A stretch of 64,000 nt of DNA, taken from contig FJUW01000033.1 of assembly GCA_900074885.1 (NCBI GenBank), forward strand, positions 883,041 through 947,040, given 5' to 3'. A program made the position numbers and the translations under genes. The DNA is from Rhynchosporium graminicola. Its lineage: Eukaryota; Ascomycota; Leotiomycetes; Helotiales; Ploettnerulaceae. The notes under the pieces were generated by a model. That model ran no database searches. It was not told where the DNA came from and worked only from the letters and a program-made list of their open reading frames with translations. How positions within the stretch are numbered: the stretch's first letter is position 1; each line of letters opens with the position of its first letter. Below, piece after piece: positions 23,453 to 36,032 of this stretch.

Positions 23453-24183
23453 ATGTCAATCGAAAATCTCAAGACCTTCGGTGAGTCTCCCCTCTGTATT
23501 CATTCATCCATCACGTCGCGAGCAGCAGAACCTCTTTTCATTCGCCAGCGCAGTGTTTTCGATCGATCTACTGGGCAGAATTGTAGCTGCTCTGCAATCC
23601 CCTCACGTCCTCTCTTCGTCGTAGAAGCTTCCAAGTACGCGCGCTGACATTCCTCGTTACACAGACCCCTTCGCCGAAGCCGACGAAGATACCGGAGAGA
23701 CCAAGCAGTCACAAAACTACATCCATATTCGTATTCAGCGTAAGTCCTCCCGCCACATACTCGAGCGGCACAGCTCGCGACGCCACGAAGACAAAGATAA
23801 GCATGCTGACTTAAATACTTCCAACAGAGCGAAATGGTCGTAAGACTTTGACCACTGTCCAAGGCCTACCCAAGAAGTTTGACCAGAAGAAGATTCTGAA
23901 GGTCATCAAGAAGAAATTTGGTAGGTTACTGTAGTATCCGTTCGTAGGTCAACAAACTTACAAATCGGTGATAGCTTGCAATGGCACCATCGTGGTTGAC
24001 ACTGAGATGGGAGAGGTGATCCAACTTCAGGGCGATCAGCGCAAGGATGTTCAAGAGTTCCTCACGGACAAGAAAGAAGGCCTGGAGCTTGATGCCAAGA
24101 CTATTAAGGTAATACTTTTCAGATCTTACACTACAAGATCCATGGTTAATAAGTACTCCGTCTTCTAGGTCCATGGTTTCTAA
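23453..24183 (+). CDS. SUI1: Translation initiation factor eIF1
   Basis: Small factor on the 40S subunit that enforces start-codon selection. Five exons: 23453-23480, 23665-23739, 23828-23920, 23975-24108 and 24169-24183 (15 nt), 345 nt or 114 residues, the normal eIF1 length. The SUI1 domain is complete: IHIRIQQRNGRKTLTTVQGL, then KKILKVIKKKFACNGT, the acidic-tipped GEVIQLQGDQRKDVQEFL and the end IKVHGF. The last exon codes only Val-His-Gly-Phe and stop. Introns make up more than half of the gene, as is common for ribosome-associated genes in filamentous fungi. Confidence 0.97.
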
Positions 24184-25239
24184 GCCAGTCGAATACTTCC
24201 CCACGAGCCGTCATTACGAGGACCTTCGATAGGAGTGTGTCTGCACGAAATCCATTTCTTTCAACTTCTGGCCTCGCCTCGTTTCCGACTTGCTTCGATA
24301 TGGGCGTTTCGATTGATACCCGCATTCTTCATAGAACGCATTGATGACATGGAATGAGCAACACGTTGTTTCTACTTTGCTGCAGCACTGGACTTTGCGA
24401 TTTGCTTTTCACAGCATGTGCGATAGCAGCAGTGGGTTTTGCTGGGCCCTGCATTCCTCTAGGACAGAGGTCAGCATAGATTCTGACCACAACTATGATT
24501 GATGCACATACTTTGATTCCAATTGTGATATTCTTTGGGTAGTGTGATAATGTGCCTAAATTGGGCATGCGTTCAAGGCCCTGTGAGAAGTCCTCTCCAC
24601 CTGTTCCGCAACCTGGCAAGGAGAGCCGTATTATCTAAAGCTTATGCTACGCACACACGCGATCGTAAACTCATGCAAGAGATTAGGTAGCCATTGGTCG
24701 GACCTCCTTATTTGGTTCAAGTTGCGGAGTAATTCAGTAGGATTACCGATTCAGATTTACATGGCGAACTCGTCACATAACTAATCTGTAAACACTTGCT
24801 GTCCATGCACATGCTCTGAGCTTACATACTTCGATCTGTCATCCCAGGATACTCGTCCGATTCAATTTTTCTATACCAGTAGATCAGGAGCTCCTTCTTT
24901 TCAACTCCAAGGAAGACTTGTTCAGGTTCAGCGAATTTTAAAGATATTCCCTTACTTGGTAGTACGCGGGGAACGAGGGATGGGGTAATTATAATGCCTT
25001 CAATCAAGAAATCTAATTGCTGATTTTTCTTTCTATATTCTTCGCTATAGTAAAACCATAATTGTATATTTTATTTGTACAGCGACCATTTTCATATGTC
25101 GTTCAAGTATAAGTATCGAGGTGTGGAGTTGACCAGGGCTCGGGAACAGCCGCTCCTAGAAAAAAAGTCCAGAGCTCTTGGGATCGTCAAGTCTCGATAC
25201 TCCCCCTCCGCTCCACCTCTAGAATATACGCACAGCACC
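24184..25239. other. Spacer eIF1 / mL45-like gene
   Basis: About 1.05 kb; should contain the eIF1 3' UTR and the promoter of the next gene. AT-rich near 25,010-25,080. No gene or repeat seen. Confidence 0.5.
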
Positions 25240-26175
25240 ATGGCGCAATTAATACCTTTTCGGCGGCCACTGCCAGTCTTTAGAGCCCTACGAGTAACCT
25301 GCTCTCAACCTCGCATACAAAGACAATGCTTCTCCCAAACCTCCCTCCTCCTCGCCAGCAACAACATCAACAGCAACAAAATGATGGGCCAGCGCCCCCG
25401 TCAAGCAGCAGAACCCAGCCGCAAAGTGCTCATGAAGCAGAATGCCCAAATACCCTCTGACGTCGGGCTGTTGGACTGTACTCTACCCTCCCCCCTCCTT
25501 ACTTACTCAACCACTAAATCGACTCCAACAGTTACATTCATAACCCCGACAGGCCGTAACGTCCCCTCTCCCTTCGGCTCCCCAAAAACCTATCTCAAGC
25601 TCCGGGTCGAGCACCTGAAAACCCGTCTCCGCGACCGCTTCTCCCTCTTCGTCCTCTGGGTATCCTCTCCCTCCGTGAACCGCAAGTTCTTCACCCGCGC
25701 CATCAAGATCCAACGATCGGCAATAGCGCCCACGGCCGTCGCCTTGCACAGGCAAATGTACACGCTGTTCGCGGAAGGCCAGCTCGCCGTGCTGAGAAAG
25801 ATGTGCACCGATGGGATATACCAGACTTTTCAGAGTAGGATCGAGAGGAGGCGGAAGGGGGAGAAGGTCGTGTGGGAGCTGGTGAAGTATAATGGCGGGC
25901 CGAAGCTGGTCAGTCATAGAGGTGCGAAGATCCCGATGGACGGAGCGGCGATTAGACAGGCGGTTGTGAGGATCAGGAGTACGCAGCGCTTGACGAGGTG
26001 GGTCAATGGGAAACAGGTCGAGGGGACGGGCAAGGAGAGGGATGTTACGGAGTATGTGGTTTTGCAGAGGATGACGCAGGGTTGGGAGGAGGGTGGGTGG
26101 ATGGTTTGGGGGACGACGGAAGAGACGACTGTGGAGGAGCTTAAGAAGTGGGATGAGAAGAAGGCGTTGGAATAG
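25240..26175 (+). CDS. Mitochondrial ribosomal protein mL45/Mba1-like (Tim44-like domain)
   Basis: Mitochondrial large-subunit ribosomal protein or inner-membrane ribosome receptor of the mL45/Mba1 family. Exons 25240-25477 and 25532-26175 give about 293 residues. The first 45 residues are rich in Arg, Ser, Gln and Leu, with MAQLIPFRRPLPVFRALRV as a mitochondrial presequence. The body has FITPTGRNVPS, then SLFVLWVSSPS, and the Tim44-like fold (ALHRQMYTLFAEGQLAVLRK ... GIYQTFQSRIERR). It ends in a beta-rich segment with EYVVLQRM and WMVWGTTEETT. The predicted intron (25478-25531) is exactly 54 nt with no in-frame stop. An unspliced reading would add 18 residues. I prefer splicing because it brings LLD next to FTFITPTGRN. 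The start ATG sits in a CACCATGG context. Confidence 0.8.
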   Translation: MAQLIPFRRPLPVFRALRVTCSQPRIQRQCFSQTSLLLASNNINSNKMMGQRPRQAAEPSRKVLMKQNAQIPSDVGLLDCTLPSPLLTYSTTKSTPTVTFITPTGRNVPSPFGSPKTYLKLRVEHLKTRLRDRFSLFVLWVSSPSVNRKFFTRAIKIQRSAIAPTAVALHRQMYTLFAEGQLAVLRKMCTDGIYQTFQSRIERRRKGEKVVWELVKYNGGPKLVSHRGAKIPMDGAAIRQAVVRIRSTQRLTRWVNGKQVEGTGKERDVTEYVVLQRMTQGWEEGGWMVWGTTEETTVEELKKWDEKKALE

Positions 26176-26560
26176 AGACGTGACAGACAGAGAGAGATAG
26201 ATATGGATGCTGGTGAGGTTGTACTGTATGACGTACAATTGAGGGGGGACTATGGAGGGACCATGCATTGCGAGGAGTAAAATTTGCATTGTAGACTATG
26301 TATATTAAGAGAAAGATCAGGGATATTTAAAGATAGTGAGTGGCTGGCTTGCTGCCTCGACCAGACACCAACTTCACCAAGTCCAAGCAAGGACTCAGCA
26401 GAATATAAAAATGAAATGTCAACTCTCCAACCACCGCCATTCGTACCTAACTGTGCAATTTGTGTGCAGCTTGTACCCCAACTCTCACTCCCATCTAACC
26501 TCCACCCAAGACATCAGCTGTGTCCTCATGTCCTGAAAATTTGATTTAAGCGAGAAACGC
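26176..26560. other. Convergent spacer mL45-like / transporter
   Basis: 385 bp between two stop codons. No gene seen; probably 3' UTRs. Confidence 0.55.
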
Positions 26561-29057
26561 TCAAAAGAACTTTCCCTTATGATCAACAGTCACAAGACCA
26601 GCCTGAGGATCGCTATGAGTCTCCCCAACATCCGCATACTCGGAAGCGCCCTCAACCCTACGATCGAGATAAGCCGGACGATCCAAAGCATCGAATCTTG
26701 TTGCCTTCCTCTTCGCCTCAACGTAGCGATAAGTAAGTCTCATAGCTAGAGCCGCGAATCCCCAAAGCAAACCTCCAACAGGCGCAGCGACAAAAGCTCC
26801 GAAAGCACTCCAATCATTCCCGTATAGTCCCTGCTCGAGAAGCATGAGTTTTGCTCCTTCAAGAGCGCTGCCGAAATAGATCGTGCCGAAGATGAATACG
26901 GAGAAGATACCTCCTAGACCGCCAACGACGACTTCGAAGCCTCGCCAATAGTAGAAGCGGTCGTTGAGTCCCATGATCAAGACTGGGATGGTGGATGCAG
27001 AGACAAGATCGGAGATCAGGTAGATTTGCAAGATGGAAGGTGCTTTCAAAGCAATGACTACGACGGGGAAGATGATCAGGACGACAGCTATGCGAATCCA
27101 CCAGATGTTGAGTTTGTTGCGGAAGAGATCGTTGGATGCGGTGGATACCATGGCGGATTGTAAACTATCGAAAGCGGCTGTGCTGAGAGTCACTACCATC
27201 ACGAGCACGATTCCTACTGTCCAGGCGGGGAGTTGCTCGAGTAAGAGGAAGAAAGCAATACTGCCATTCTGCTCAGGGTCCGTGAAATCGAATGCTCCAG
27301 ACCATGCGGCGACCAGTCCTGAGGTACCTACTAGTGTCAAGATGATAAGCACGGCGACGGCGGCGATGGATACTCCTATCAAGAGATCTTTGTCGGTCTT
27401 TGATGCGAATGCTCGAATCCAGAAGTTTGAAAGGAAGAAATCGTTGGTGGTGACGGCGACGGGGAGGATATAGAGAAGCTGCCAGCCGAGGAGGCTAGAC
27501 TCGGTGAGTTTGGACTTTTCGATTAGAGATCTGTCGATTTTGGTCTCGACGCCAACGGTTATGGTGGCGATTATGACTGGGTGATGTTAGTATGTGTAGA
27601 GGGATGAAATCTGGGGTACATACTGAGTCCCACGACCATTGCACCTTGGATGTTGTCCGTGATGAAGGAAATCTTGAATCCTCCGAGAGCTTGGTTTTGG
27701 TTAGTAAAGAATTGATGGGTCGAGTGCTGGGGAGGTCCTCACATGTGTAAATGGTTGTAACCACACATTCTACGATAACCATGGGAAGTCCGTCTTTGTA
27801 TTGAGTTAGCCTTTGCCCTAAGATGTAAGATCGTCGAGAGAATATATGGAACATCTCGTCCAGGGAGTTACTTACTCATCCCTGTCAGAGCAGTCATGAC
27901 CTGCTGTAAAGCAGAGAGCTCAGCGACCATATACAGGAACATGGTGACAAGCGTGACAAATGACAAATAAAGAGCCGTAACGACGCCATATCGTTGCCTG
28001 GTCCACTCCGTCAAAACGAAGCCTTCCGGACACTTCTTTCGTATGATCGGTCCCAGGAAAGCAAAGATCAGGAGCGGAGCCGCAGAAGCTATAGCGTAGA
28101 TCACGACACCCTGCACACCAGTAATGGTCGCAAGTTGAGGGTAAGCGACAAGCATGCCAGATCCAAGGGCTGTAACACATCAAGATGGCTGAAATTAGCT
28201 TTCAATATCTTAGTGGGGGAGGGAATTCTTCAAAGCGGCAGTCACTTTCCCACGCAAGTCCTAACTTGATCGAGTGTTCACGGTACAATCTCAGCTTCGT
28301 CTCAACGGACTTGTCGTCTCTCCTTCTAAAAAGAAAGAGTTCGATCACAAGTAACTATTTCGACTAGGCGCCCGTAGTGAAGCCGCGCTGGTTCTCCAAG
28401 AAGAATCTTCATACGAGTCAAGCAAAGGCTATAGACTCAAGATGAAGTCTCCGAGGGGAACCAGCGGTGTTGAGAAATACGAACCTCTTCACAGTTGATT
28501 CTCTCGCAAGAAGCTTCACATAGATTGACTTTGATTACTTGCCTCGACCTTGTAGGCTGTTTGATGGACTGCCGCGATTTGATTCCCATAGTAAAACAGC
28601 AATTTCAGTTCTACTAACCAGACGCGATGAAGTTTAATGCCAGAGGCACAGCTAGTTATCAGTCAGCATTTACCAGATGTAAAATAGGGGCCCTTAGAAT
28701 CAGTTTTGGCAATTCAATTATTCGAGGAATCGATTGGAAGAAGCTGCGCTGAGTTGGGACAAAAATTCTGACCGGTTTGAGTCCTGTTGGAGGAGAGATA
28801 GTCGGCCTGTTCAGATGTTAGTCCATCGAACACGGGAAAAATAGTTGCCTTTCCATCATTCCCCATGGACGAGATTGAGGTACCTTAGACTGGTGTCTTA
28901 GTCGCCAAGCGATATAGCAACCGAACACTCTTGAGACGTGGTCAGCGTACTGGTCATATGGTTTAAAGGTTCAATTTCGAGTTCTGTATACATACAGGAA
29001 CGCGCCATAGGAAAGGTATACGACGGCATTGCTTGCCTGGGTAGAAGGCTGGCCCAT
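26561..29057 (-). CDS. Solute:sodium symporter family transporter (urea-transporter-like)
   Basis: Multi-pass plasma-membrane transporter of the SSS family; substrate not determined, although fungal relatives are often annotated as urea or polyamine permeases. Eight exons: 29057-28996, 28929-28884, 28806-28773, 28651-28619, 28169-27876, 27793-27743, 27689-27624 and 27576-26561, in phase, about 533 residues. The joined N-terminus reads MGQPSTQASNAVVYLSYG, then an exposed loop, then PLALNFIASALGSGMLVAYP in the first family helices. GPIIRKKCPEGFVLTEWTRQ, FLYMVAELSALQQV and FITDNIQGAMVVGL are also family segments. Many hydrophobic helices follow to a polar C-terminal tail. Intron 4 (28170-28618) is 449 nt, much longer than the rest. 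I saw no extra exon in it that fits the protein. Confidence 0.85.
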
Positions 29058-29700
29058 CTTGACGGATACCTAGTTTGTAGTGGCGAGGGTAGGTAGTGTG
29101 CTACGGTGATATGCGATGTAAAACTCGGTTCGACAAACAGCCGAGTCTAGAGGAATCAGAATGACAGACGTGAATCAAGCAATAATATCAAAGCAGTGAG
29201 TGACAACCTAGAGTCAGATGCAGAATGCTCTTGGATGTATATATTGTCACCTTGATCCGATCGGAGGGAAGAAAAAAAAGCAAAAGATGAGCTAGAGCTA
29301 AGGAAGCGAACCAGACGGCCATGAAGCTTCGGGTCTAGTCTATCTAATATGAAGAGGGGCATTTTCTCATTTTCGTCGCTTCACATTGGTGGGCTCGTTA
29401 CCACATGAGCATCTAGCGCGCTCGCTTCATTTGCCTCCCATCTTTCAGTGTGAGCTGTCTGTCACTGTGATCATTCGATACGCTCACATTTCATTGCCCG
29501 GTGCCCCCAGACTCAAAATATCATAATTAATTCTTCATTTCAATTTCCTGGGTAAAGGGTAAGCCTTTCGGCATTCGGAATCGATACTCGCTGCGCCCTT
29601 CTCCGCTGTGTATTGCGATCGCCCTCCGCTGTGTATTGTACATTATTAAACCATTCACTCTCTCCTCCTGTCCATCCTTTCCATGTCAGAGCCCGAGCGT
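29058..29700. other. Spacer upstream of the transporter
   Basis: 643 bp between the transporter start and the stop of the F-BAR/RhoGAP gene, both on the minus strand. Likely transporter promoter plus 3' UTR of its neighbour. No motif stands out. Confidence 0.5.
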
Positions 29701-32106
29701 TCAATCATCATCGAAAATCTGGTACACATTCTGTAATATTGTGTCAATCACACGAACCTGCCATCCTGCATCCTGGATATTCGGTCCAGTGTTTGCGCCC
29801 ATAAGTGTAGGCCCAAACACAATTGCCAAATTGCTAGCATTCATGCGGTTCACGGGAGAATTTTCCTGGATACGATTCAAATGCAGTGTCAACGCCCTCA
29901 AAGTTGCATAATTTGGATCTGGTAGGCTATTGATGATGGCGTGCAATGAATCCCGACGAACGGTATCATCCTCATTTTCTAGGTAGGTTAGTCGAGGACC
30001 TCGGATGATTGGTACGGTATAGACTTACTTGCAGCTTCGATGAATCCAGGGTAATGCTCGGCGGTTAGGAGAGGATCAGGCAGGTCACGGAAAAATTGCT
30101 TAAGCAGACCAGCAACACTGTTGACATCGTGGAAGAAGTTGGCAGGGTCACGGAAATCTACTTTGGAAGCATCTGCAAATAATTAGTTCGGTCTAGGTTT
30201 TGAAGGGATCAATGGAGGCTTACCATTGTCAAATATAGCCTTGATCTTGCTCACGTGTGACGAAGTTCCAGATAGACGATAAATGCCTTCAACCTCCAAG
30301 CCGAAGAGATCCACGGCCTGAATACATTGGTAAACAACCATGGGTACTGCTGAGTTATCTCTTTCGAAAAGTTGCTCCAGGCTCAGGCCAAAGACCGGCT
30401 TCAACGGGGGAAGATTGGCAACATTGACACTTGGTGGAGGTTGCGAGTGTGGGGATTGGGAGAAGGGAGCTTGAACAGGGACAGCTTGTGGAGTTGGATG
30501 AAAGTTTTGTTGAGGTGGTGGCTGTGAGCCTTGGAACGGAAGTGATAATTGAGGGGGACCGCTAGAACTAATAGATCCAGAGCCATAGGAAGGGCCATGT
30601 GATGGTCCACGTGGCGGACCTCCGGCCTGGGGAGAGCCAAATTTCTGCACTGAAGGTCCCTGGCTGAAGCTTCGTTCATGCTGCTGTGCAGCAGGTGGAG
30701 AATCTTGAAATGGAGACGCGTTGTTCTGTATTGTTAGTGGAGGTTGTGTTGTGTTCAATTGTGGTGGTGGTGCCTGTGTCCTGACTCCAAAAGACGGTTG
30801 AGGATCTGACTGTCTTTGGGCTGGATTTATCATGGGCTGTGGTGCGTGTGGAGCATATGAAGGGGGATTCAATACCTACGAATGTTAGTTAAGCACTATG
30901 AAGAGATAAAGATTACTTACGGGATTCTTTTCGTATCGAATTTCGGCAGTTCGTGCAGGTACCTTATTAGCAAAGCTACTGATATAGTTGCTAAGATCTT
31001 TCTCGTTGTCAATCGCTGCTACAGCCTCCCGGAGACTGCGAGGTTGACTTCCGGACTCGTTGCCTCTCAGAGGACTGATATTCAATCCATTGCTCAATAG
31101 AAGCTTTTCGTTGAAAGAAGCTGCACCAGTCAGAGATGCATGCAAATTTGGATTGTGACGCATAGCTTACCAAATTTCTGCATCTGCAAAGTCAAGGCCG
31201 AGTCGCATTCCTTGATCAAATCCTCGAGAGACTTGACAGCCTCAGGTCTCAGCTTGGATAGCAATTCGGCCTTCTGGCTCTGGGCTGCTTGCACTTTCGA
31301 AGCATAGTCTTCGTCTGCAGCTCGCAGCTTCCTTAGAAGGTCCTCCTCATGCTGCTGTGCAGATTTGGGGCCTTTGAGACCGAACTTCTTGCTCTGTTGA
31401 CGGTCTCCAGTCTTTGCTCGATCATAATCCTCTGCTAAAGAGTCGTATTTGGTTTTGGACTTTCTCATAGCTCCCTCGGCATCTGCCACACGTTGCTCTG
31501 CAGCAAGCCCAGTTGTCTTCCAGTGCTTACGCCCACGCTCTAGATTCGAAGCAACTTCAAGCAGATCTTCGTGCATTTGATGGAGCGAAGTCGCGAATTG
31601 AGCCCCGTTATCTGACATTTGTTCGTGTATACTCGTGATCTCGTCGTAGGATTGCAAGAATGAGCCATGTCGATGCTCTGGTCGCCTGATATTTTCCGCT
31701 GCGATCCTGCAAAGCTTCTTGAGCCCGTTTGAGTGTTCCTCCTCCAGTGTCGAGCGTTTCTTAAGGAAGGTAGCAAATTCCTTTGGAAGTGTCAGCTACA
31801 AGAGACATTTAATTGTTGCAGGGAATGGTATACCTTTGCGGATGCTATACTCTGCTTCAGTCTGTTTAGCAAGGTCGATACTCCAATCTCCGAATTGGTC
31901 ACATCGTGCACTGCTTTTGCATTGGGATTGGAAAACGCTGACGGGGGCGCGGAGGTTGGCATCGAGTCCCCATTGGGGGGAGACACATCGTCGCCATTCG
32001 CATTTGGTAGTGCCCCGAGTGACATGCTACCAGTTCGTTCGTGATGTGTACTGGGGAACTCTGGAGGTTCAGAGAGCAGTTTGTCGGAGTTGTGATCGTC
32101 TGCCAT
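29701..32106 (-). CDS. RGD1: F-BAR / RhoGAP protein (Rgd1-like)
   Basis: Rho GTPase-activating protein that binds curved membrane; yeast Rgd1 acts on Rho3/Rho4 at sites of growth. Six exons: 32106-31834, 31795-31171, 31120-30921, 30875-30224, 30172-30029 and 29978-29701, all in phase, about 723 residues. Residues 80-360 form the F-BAR domain ([20 protein letters not shown] at the first joint, then long coiled-coil helices). A Pro/Gln/Ser-rich linker follows. The RhoGAP domain begins near residue 500: the arginine finger sits in EGIYRLSG, followed by [22 protein letters not shown] and [17 protein letters not shown]. Domain order and length match Rgd1. It lies in the same window as a Rac GTPase, but whether that is a substrate cannot be told from sequence. 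Confidence 0.93.
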
Positions 32107-35100
32107 GATGGCCGGGCACTTTGAGTTGCGCTGTTGTCAATACGAGAAGCGACGACGATGTTGGTAGGAGACTTCACGGCACAGCAGGGCACCTGAATAT
32201 AAGGGGCTTTGCTTGTGAGGATTGCGAGATATCCGAACTTCAAAATAAGTCTGGTGGTAGATTCAAGCTCAGCGGGAGTGCAAAGGGATAACACTGTTTA
32301 GAGGTGTTAAAAGGTGCTTGTTGCCTCGGGCTTGCGACAGCTACTGTATATGTGCGACGCGGCTCAGCCACTTTGACAGCTTCCGCCAAAACTTGTTTAC
32401 TGTACTTCCCGTTTTCCATCCTAAGATTCCTTTTCCCAAAACCATCCATATAGCTACGTCAGAACTCATAATAAATGAAAATTAAATGTTCTTCACGTTG
32501 ACGGATTATCAAATTGTTATGCGACATTAAAGTTTTGTGCGACACGAACGTGTTGTGCGACTATAAAGTGTCATGCGTCAATAAAGTGTTCAGTTTAATG
32601 TCCTGCAGTATTTTGTTACTTATACTTTGAAGTCAAGTTGCGATATCAAATTGTGCCTACCGGTTTCTTCGTGGCTCGAGAAGAATTGGCTCAGACAGCC
32701 TCGCAGTACATTCATCACAGTCAATACAACTGCATGAGGTAGAGCAAAAACCAGCAGCAAGTTTTTGTTATTATGTCATGTTGTTTTAAATGTAAAAGCA
32801 TGCCTTGGAAGAATATATGTCTGTCTGTCAAGTTTTCACCCTGCGGTGATGGGTTCTATCGTTGGCCTGACCTTGACCACAATGTAAGTTGATATGCAAT
32901 CCTGATCCTGGCCAGTGATCTCTGAGAATGCTGCAGCCTGCATTGCTGTCTATACAAGAAATGTTGAAGAGATTGAATAGCCAATCTGTTTTACTCCAAT
33001 ACCTTGAAGCTTTCCTTTTGATCAGTCTCCCATAATTCTTGGATTTCGATGTACTTTAATATAATGTGAAAGTTTGATTTGCCTTTGGAGTTTCGTACGA
33101 GGCAAGAACGCTCATTTGCTTCTATCAAGTGCTTTTCATTCTTCTCAGCTCAGAGTGCTCTGCTCTACATCAGTTCTTCCTGGTGGCAGTATACCTGTAC
33201 TGTGTCCTACCGGGTCTTACTGTCGTAGAGACGATATTTTGTTGATGGCTCAACTAGACCGCTTCCCTTAACCTCGACTCAAATTCAAGTCCCCCCATCC
33301 CTCTCGTCCACCTTCCAGGCATAATTACGTCAACTGGCAATGTGGAGACCGGAAGATGTGCGTAGATAGACCTTCTCCGTGCATTTGCCGTTCACTTAAC
33401 ACTCGCTTATCACCCTATACTTGCCATCTGCACGGGACAGTAATAGACACGGAGCTTCACCGCACGAAATGCATATCAGGTCGCCTCCTTGAACCAACGG
33501 GGCAACAAAGCCAGCTTACCACTGGTAGTTGTACAGAAGCGGCACCTCCAAGCCCAATAAAGGCTTGAATCGAAAGGTCGCGGGTTGCGGAGTCAAGAGT
33601 GGTTGAGTCCAAGTCAGGCTCATAGGCAAGGCGAGGAAGTGTTGTAGAAACTGAAATTGCCTGTTCTCTTTGCTTGGAGCAGCTTCAAGTACTTACGATA
33701 GTGATTGACGTATTCGGGTGGTACTAGATGAGCGTCTCTATAAGCTCGCATATCATCGTTCATATTCAGCGTTCGGGAGTAGCCCCTTGACATCAGCAGC
33801 CTGAGGATGGCACTTACCTAGCCATATAATAAGCTTGGAAACTTGTGCGGCATTGCAGAACAGCTATCAGAGGCCCTGGCTTTGCAAAACTGTGATGCTG
33901 GCCCAGCCATTTCAACAGAGTCACCGACTTCTCCAATGGTGAGAAGTGCTCAGCCATTGTCAGACTACCAGGCTTGGATATGTGATCATCCAGAGACGGA
34001 AAATATCGTTGCATCGCTGTACAATACGAAGGAATGAGCATTCTCGATCTTCCTTCAGTTGTTGCCCATGAAGATATATTGGCTGACTCTTCGGATCCAG
34101 TCGTATAGGATTATACCTTGATCCGCCCATTTCTTTTCACACCCCATTGGGCAAATCTTTGTTGACCCCTTCGGCAGTGATTTGGCGGCCATAGTTTGCA
34201 TCTAGTCCACTGTTCGCGAGCTAGTCTATCGCGAGATCTAAGACGGCATAAAGGTTGCCTCGTGAGAGACTCGAAACCTAAGGAAGGATCGGCCTTGAAT
34301 TACGCCCACTCAGGCCCCGTGCACATTTTGACGACATAATCCAGCCATTCCTGCCCTGTTGATTGGAATATACAGCGAATCATTTCAAAGGTCGAGTGGT
34401 TTCTGGTCGTCTTGCCTCCGTTGTCCAAGCCATATGATGCACAGAATACTCTCATCCAGCTTGCCTAGCTCCTTCCAAGATATGCTCAGGATGAATACAA
34501 ATTGCATCAACCCAAGCGTCCTATTTCTGTCATGATGGCGAAGAGATAGTGCATGATTTGACTGAATCCGCAAGACGTGTCCACTGCAGTAAGTGAGCTC
34601 GGTACCCGCAGAGTCTGCCTCACCCCATAATCCTGAATGCATTTTTTCGTAATTAGGAACTACACAGGTACTGTACTTGTCAGTGGCCAGATTTCTTGCC
34701 TTACAGATTGACATTCGTGACGTACACGACGGCTGGTAAAGACAACACAAACATAGCTTCCTCTCGTACGAATATGAAATTACCTTGAGTGCCAAGTATT
34801 GCAATCGATCATCATGAATCAGACTCCTGATGTACACTGGATTTCCACTGGTCACGAAACGACGTCGACACGGTAGCTGTGGGAGCAGAGGCTCGCGAGG
34901 CATGAGTGTCTTTTGAACAGAGAGCATTCACCAGGTTACCAAATGGAGATTTCCAAAGAGACATGCTCAAACATGAGTCGATAGGAAGAGAAGACAGTAT
35001 GGATCGCCCTCTCTGGTGCCCTCCGGATCGCTATTCCTCATTATACGGCTGTGCCGCGAGTTTTCCGAGGTTGTAGGCAATTATACTCCCAACCGAGACG

Positions 35101-36032
35101 AAGTGAGTGTAGCGAGTGGCTGGTGCCATACTGTGAAAAGAGAAGTCGATCAGGGCCAAAGCATACTGGATCTCGACGGTCCTGCTGCTTGAAAGATGGA
35201 AAAGTTGAAGTGAGGCTAAGCAACGAAACGTAATCCACCTAGATTAAGCATTGGAGAATCTCAAGATCTTGGGCGTCTCATGGATACGCTAGTAGTGAAA
35301 AGGCAAACTTAGGTAAAGCATAATAAAAGGCTAAATCATAGCAAAAAGTCTTAAAGGTCCGATTCAGTAAAAGTCAGTCTCTCTCGCATATGATGGGAAG
35401 TCCTCGCCTATTGCACTGTCGATTCTAAAATGGTTGTACCAAGGCGATGAAATGGCAGCAATAGGCGATTCCCATCCTCATGTACCTGTCGTACTATAGT
35501 ACCTATTCATCCGTAGTTTGTTAAAGCTTCGCTCCTCCTCCTCCCGCCCAGGCTAAAGAGACGACCTGGCCCTGGGCTTTGAAATGTCGAACTTCATGCC
35601 ACTAAGCCAGTCCCGAGCCCCTGGTTTCGATCTTCCCGCTAGCAACCCCTAAAATATACCAATGCCAATCATGCATTTATAAGTACTTCATTGATTTCAT
35701 TGATTCCCCTTGCCCGGTCAGCTCGATAAGCCTCCGCAACGATACGAGGATTGGGATTTGGCAGGGCGTAGCATGTCAGATTTGGCTATCCATAAGGTAC
35801 CTGGGTAATATTGTACTCCTTACGCTCAGGGGCAGGCGGTAAGATGGCAGAATCATGATAATCTTCTAAATAATTTACCTTTCTCCCTTGATGCGCCTCT
35901 CACTGTGTCCCTCGCTTTATAGATTCAATATCTGTGTCATTCTGTACAGCTTCCGGGCAGTATCACGGTCGTTTCTGTATATTTTTGTCTGGGTCTTTCG
36001 GGTCGATTTGTACGCAACATGCGCATGCGACC
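32107..36032. other. Gene-poor stretch between divergent RGD1 and WbsX-like genes
   Basis: About 3.9 kb. No frame here has a recognisable product. The longest (minus strand, 34385-34927, 180 codons) is Cys/Leu/Arg-rich with no family resemblance. An imperfect tandem repeat lies at 32517-32592. I looked for tRNA B-box and 5S-like patterns and found none. The ends should hold the two promoters. Confidence 0.45.
32517..32592. repeat. Imperfect tandem repeat, about four 18-bp units
   Basis: Four successive copies share a TGCGAC/TGCGTC core followed by an A-rich AATAAAGTGT-like part. Unit length varies from 17 to 20 bp. Located about 410 bp upstream of the RGD1 start codon, non-coding. Confidence 0.55.

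Noticed and set aside
25507..26289. 260-codon frame antisense to the mL45-like gene
   Set aside because: Shadow frame with Leu/Arg/His-rich composition; the plus strand carries the conserved protein.
34385..34927. 180-codon minus-strand open frame in the second gene-poor stretch
   Set aside because: Cys/Arg/Leu-rich translation with no family resemblance and no supporting introns.
32107..36032. tRNA or 5S rRNA genes in the second gene-poor stretch
   Set aside because: Scanned by eye for B-box (GGTTCGANNCC) and 5S-like blocks; fragments such as GGTCGCGGGTT near 33,575 lack a matching A-box and acceptor stem.
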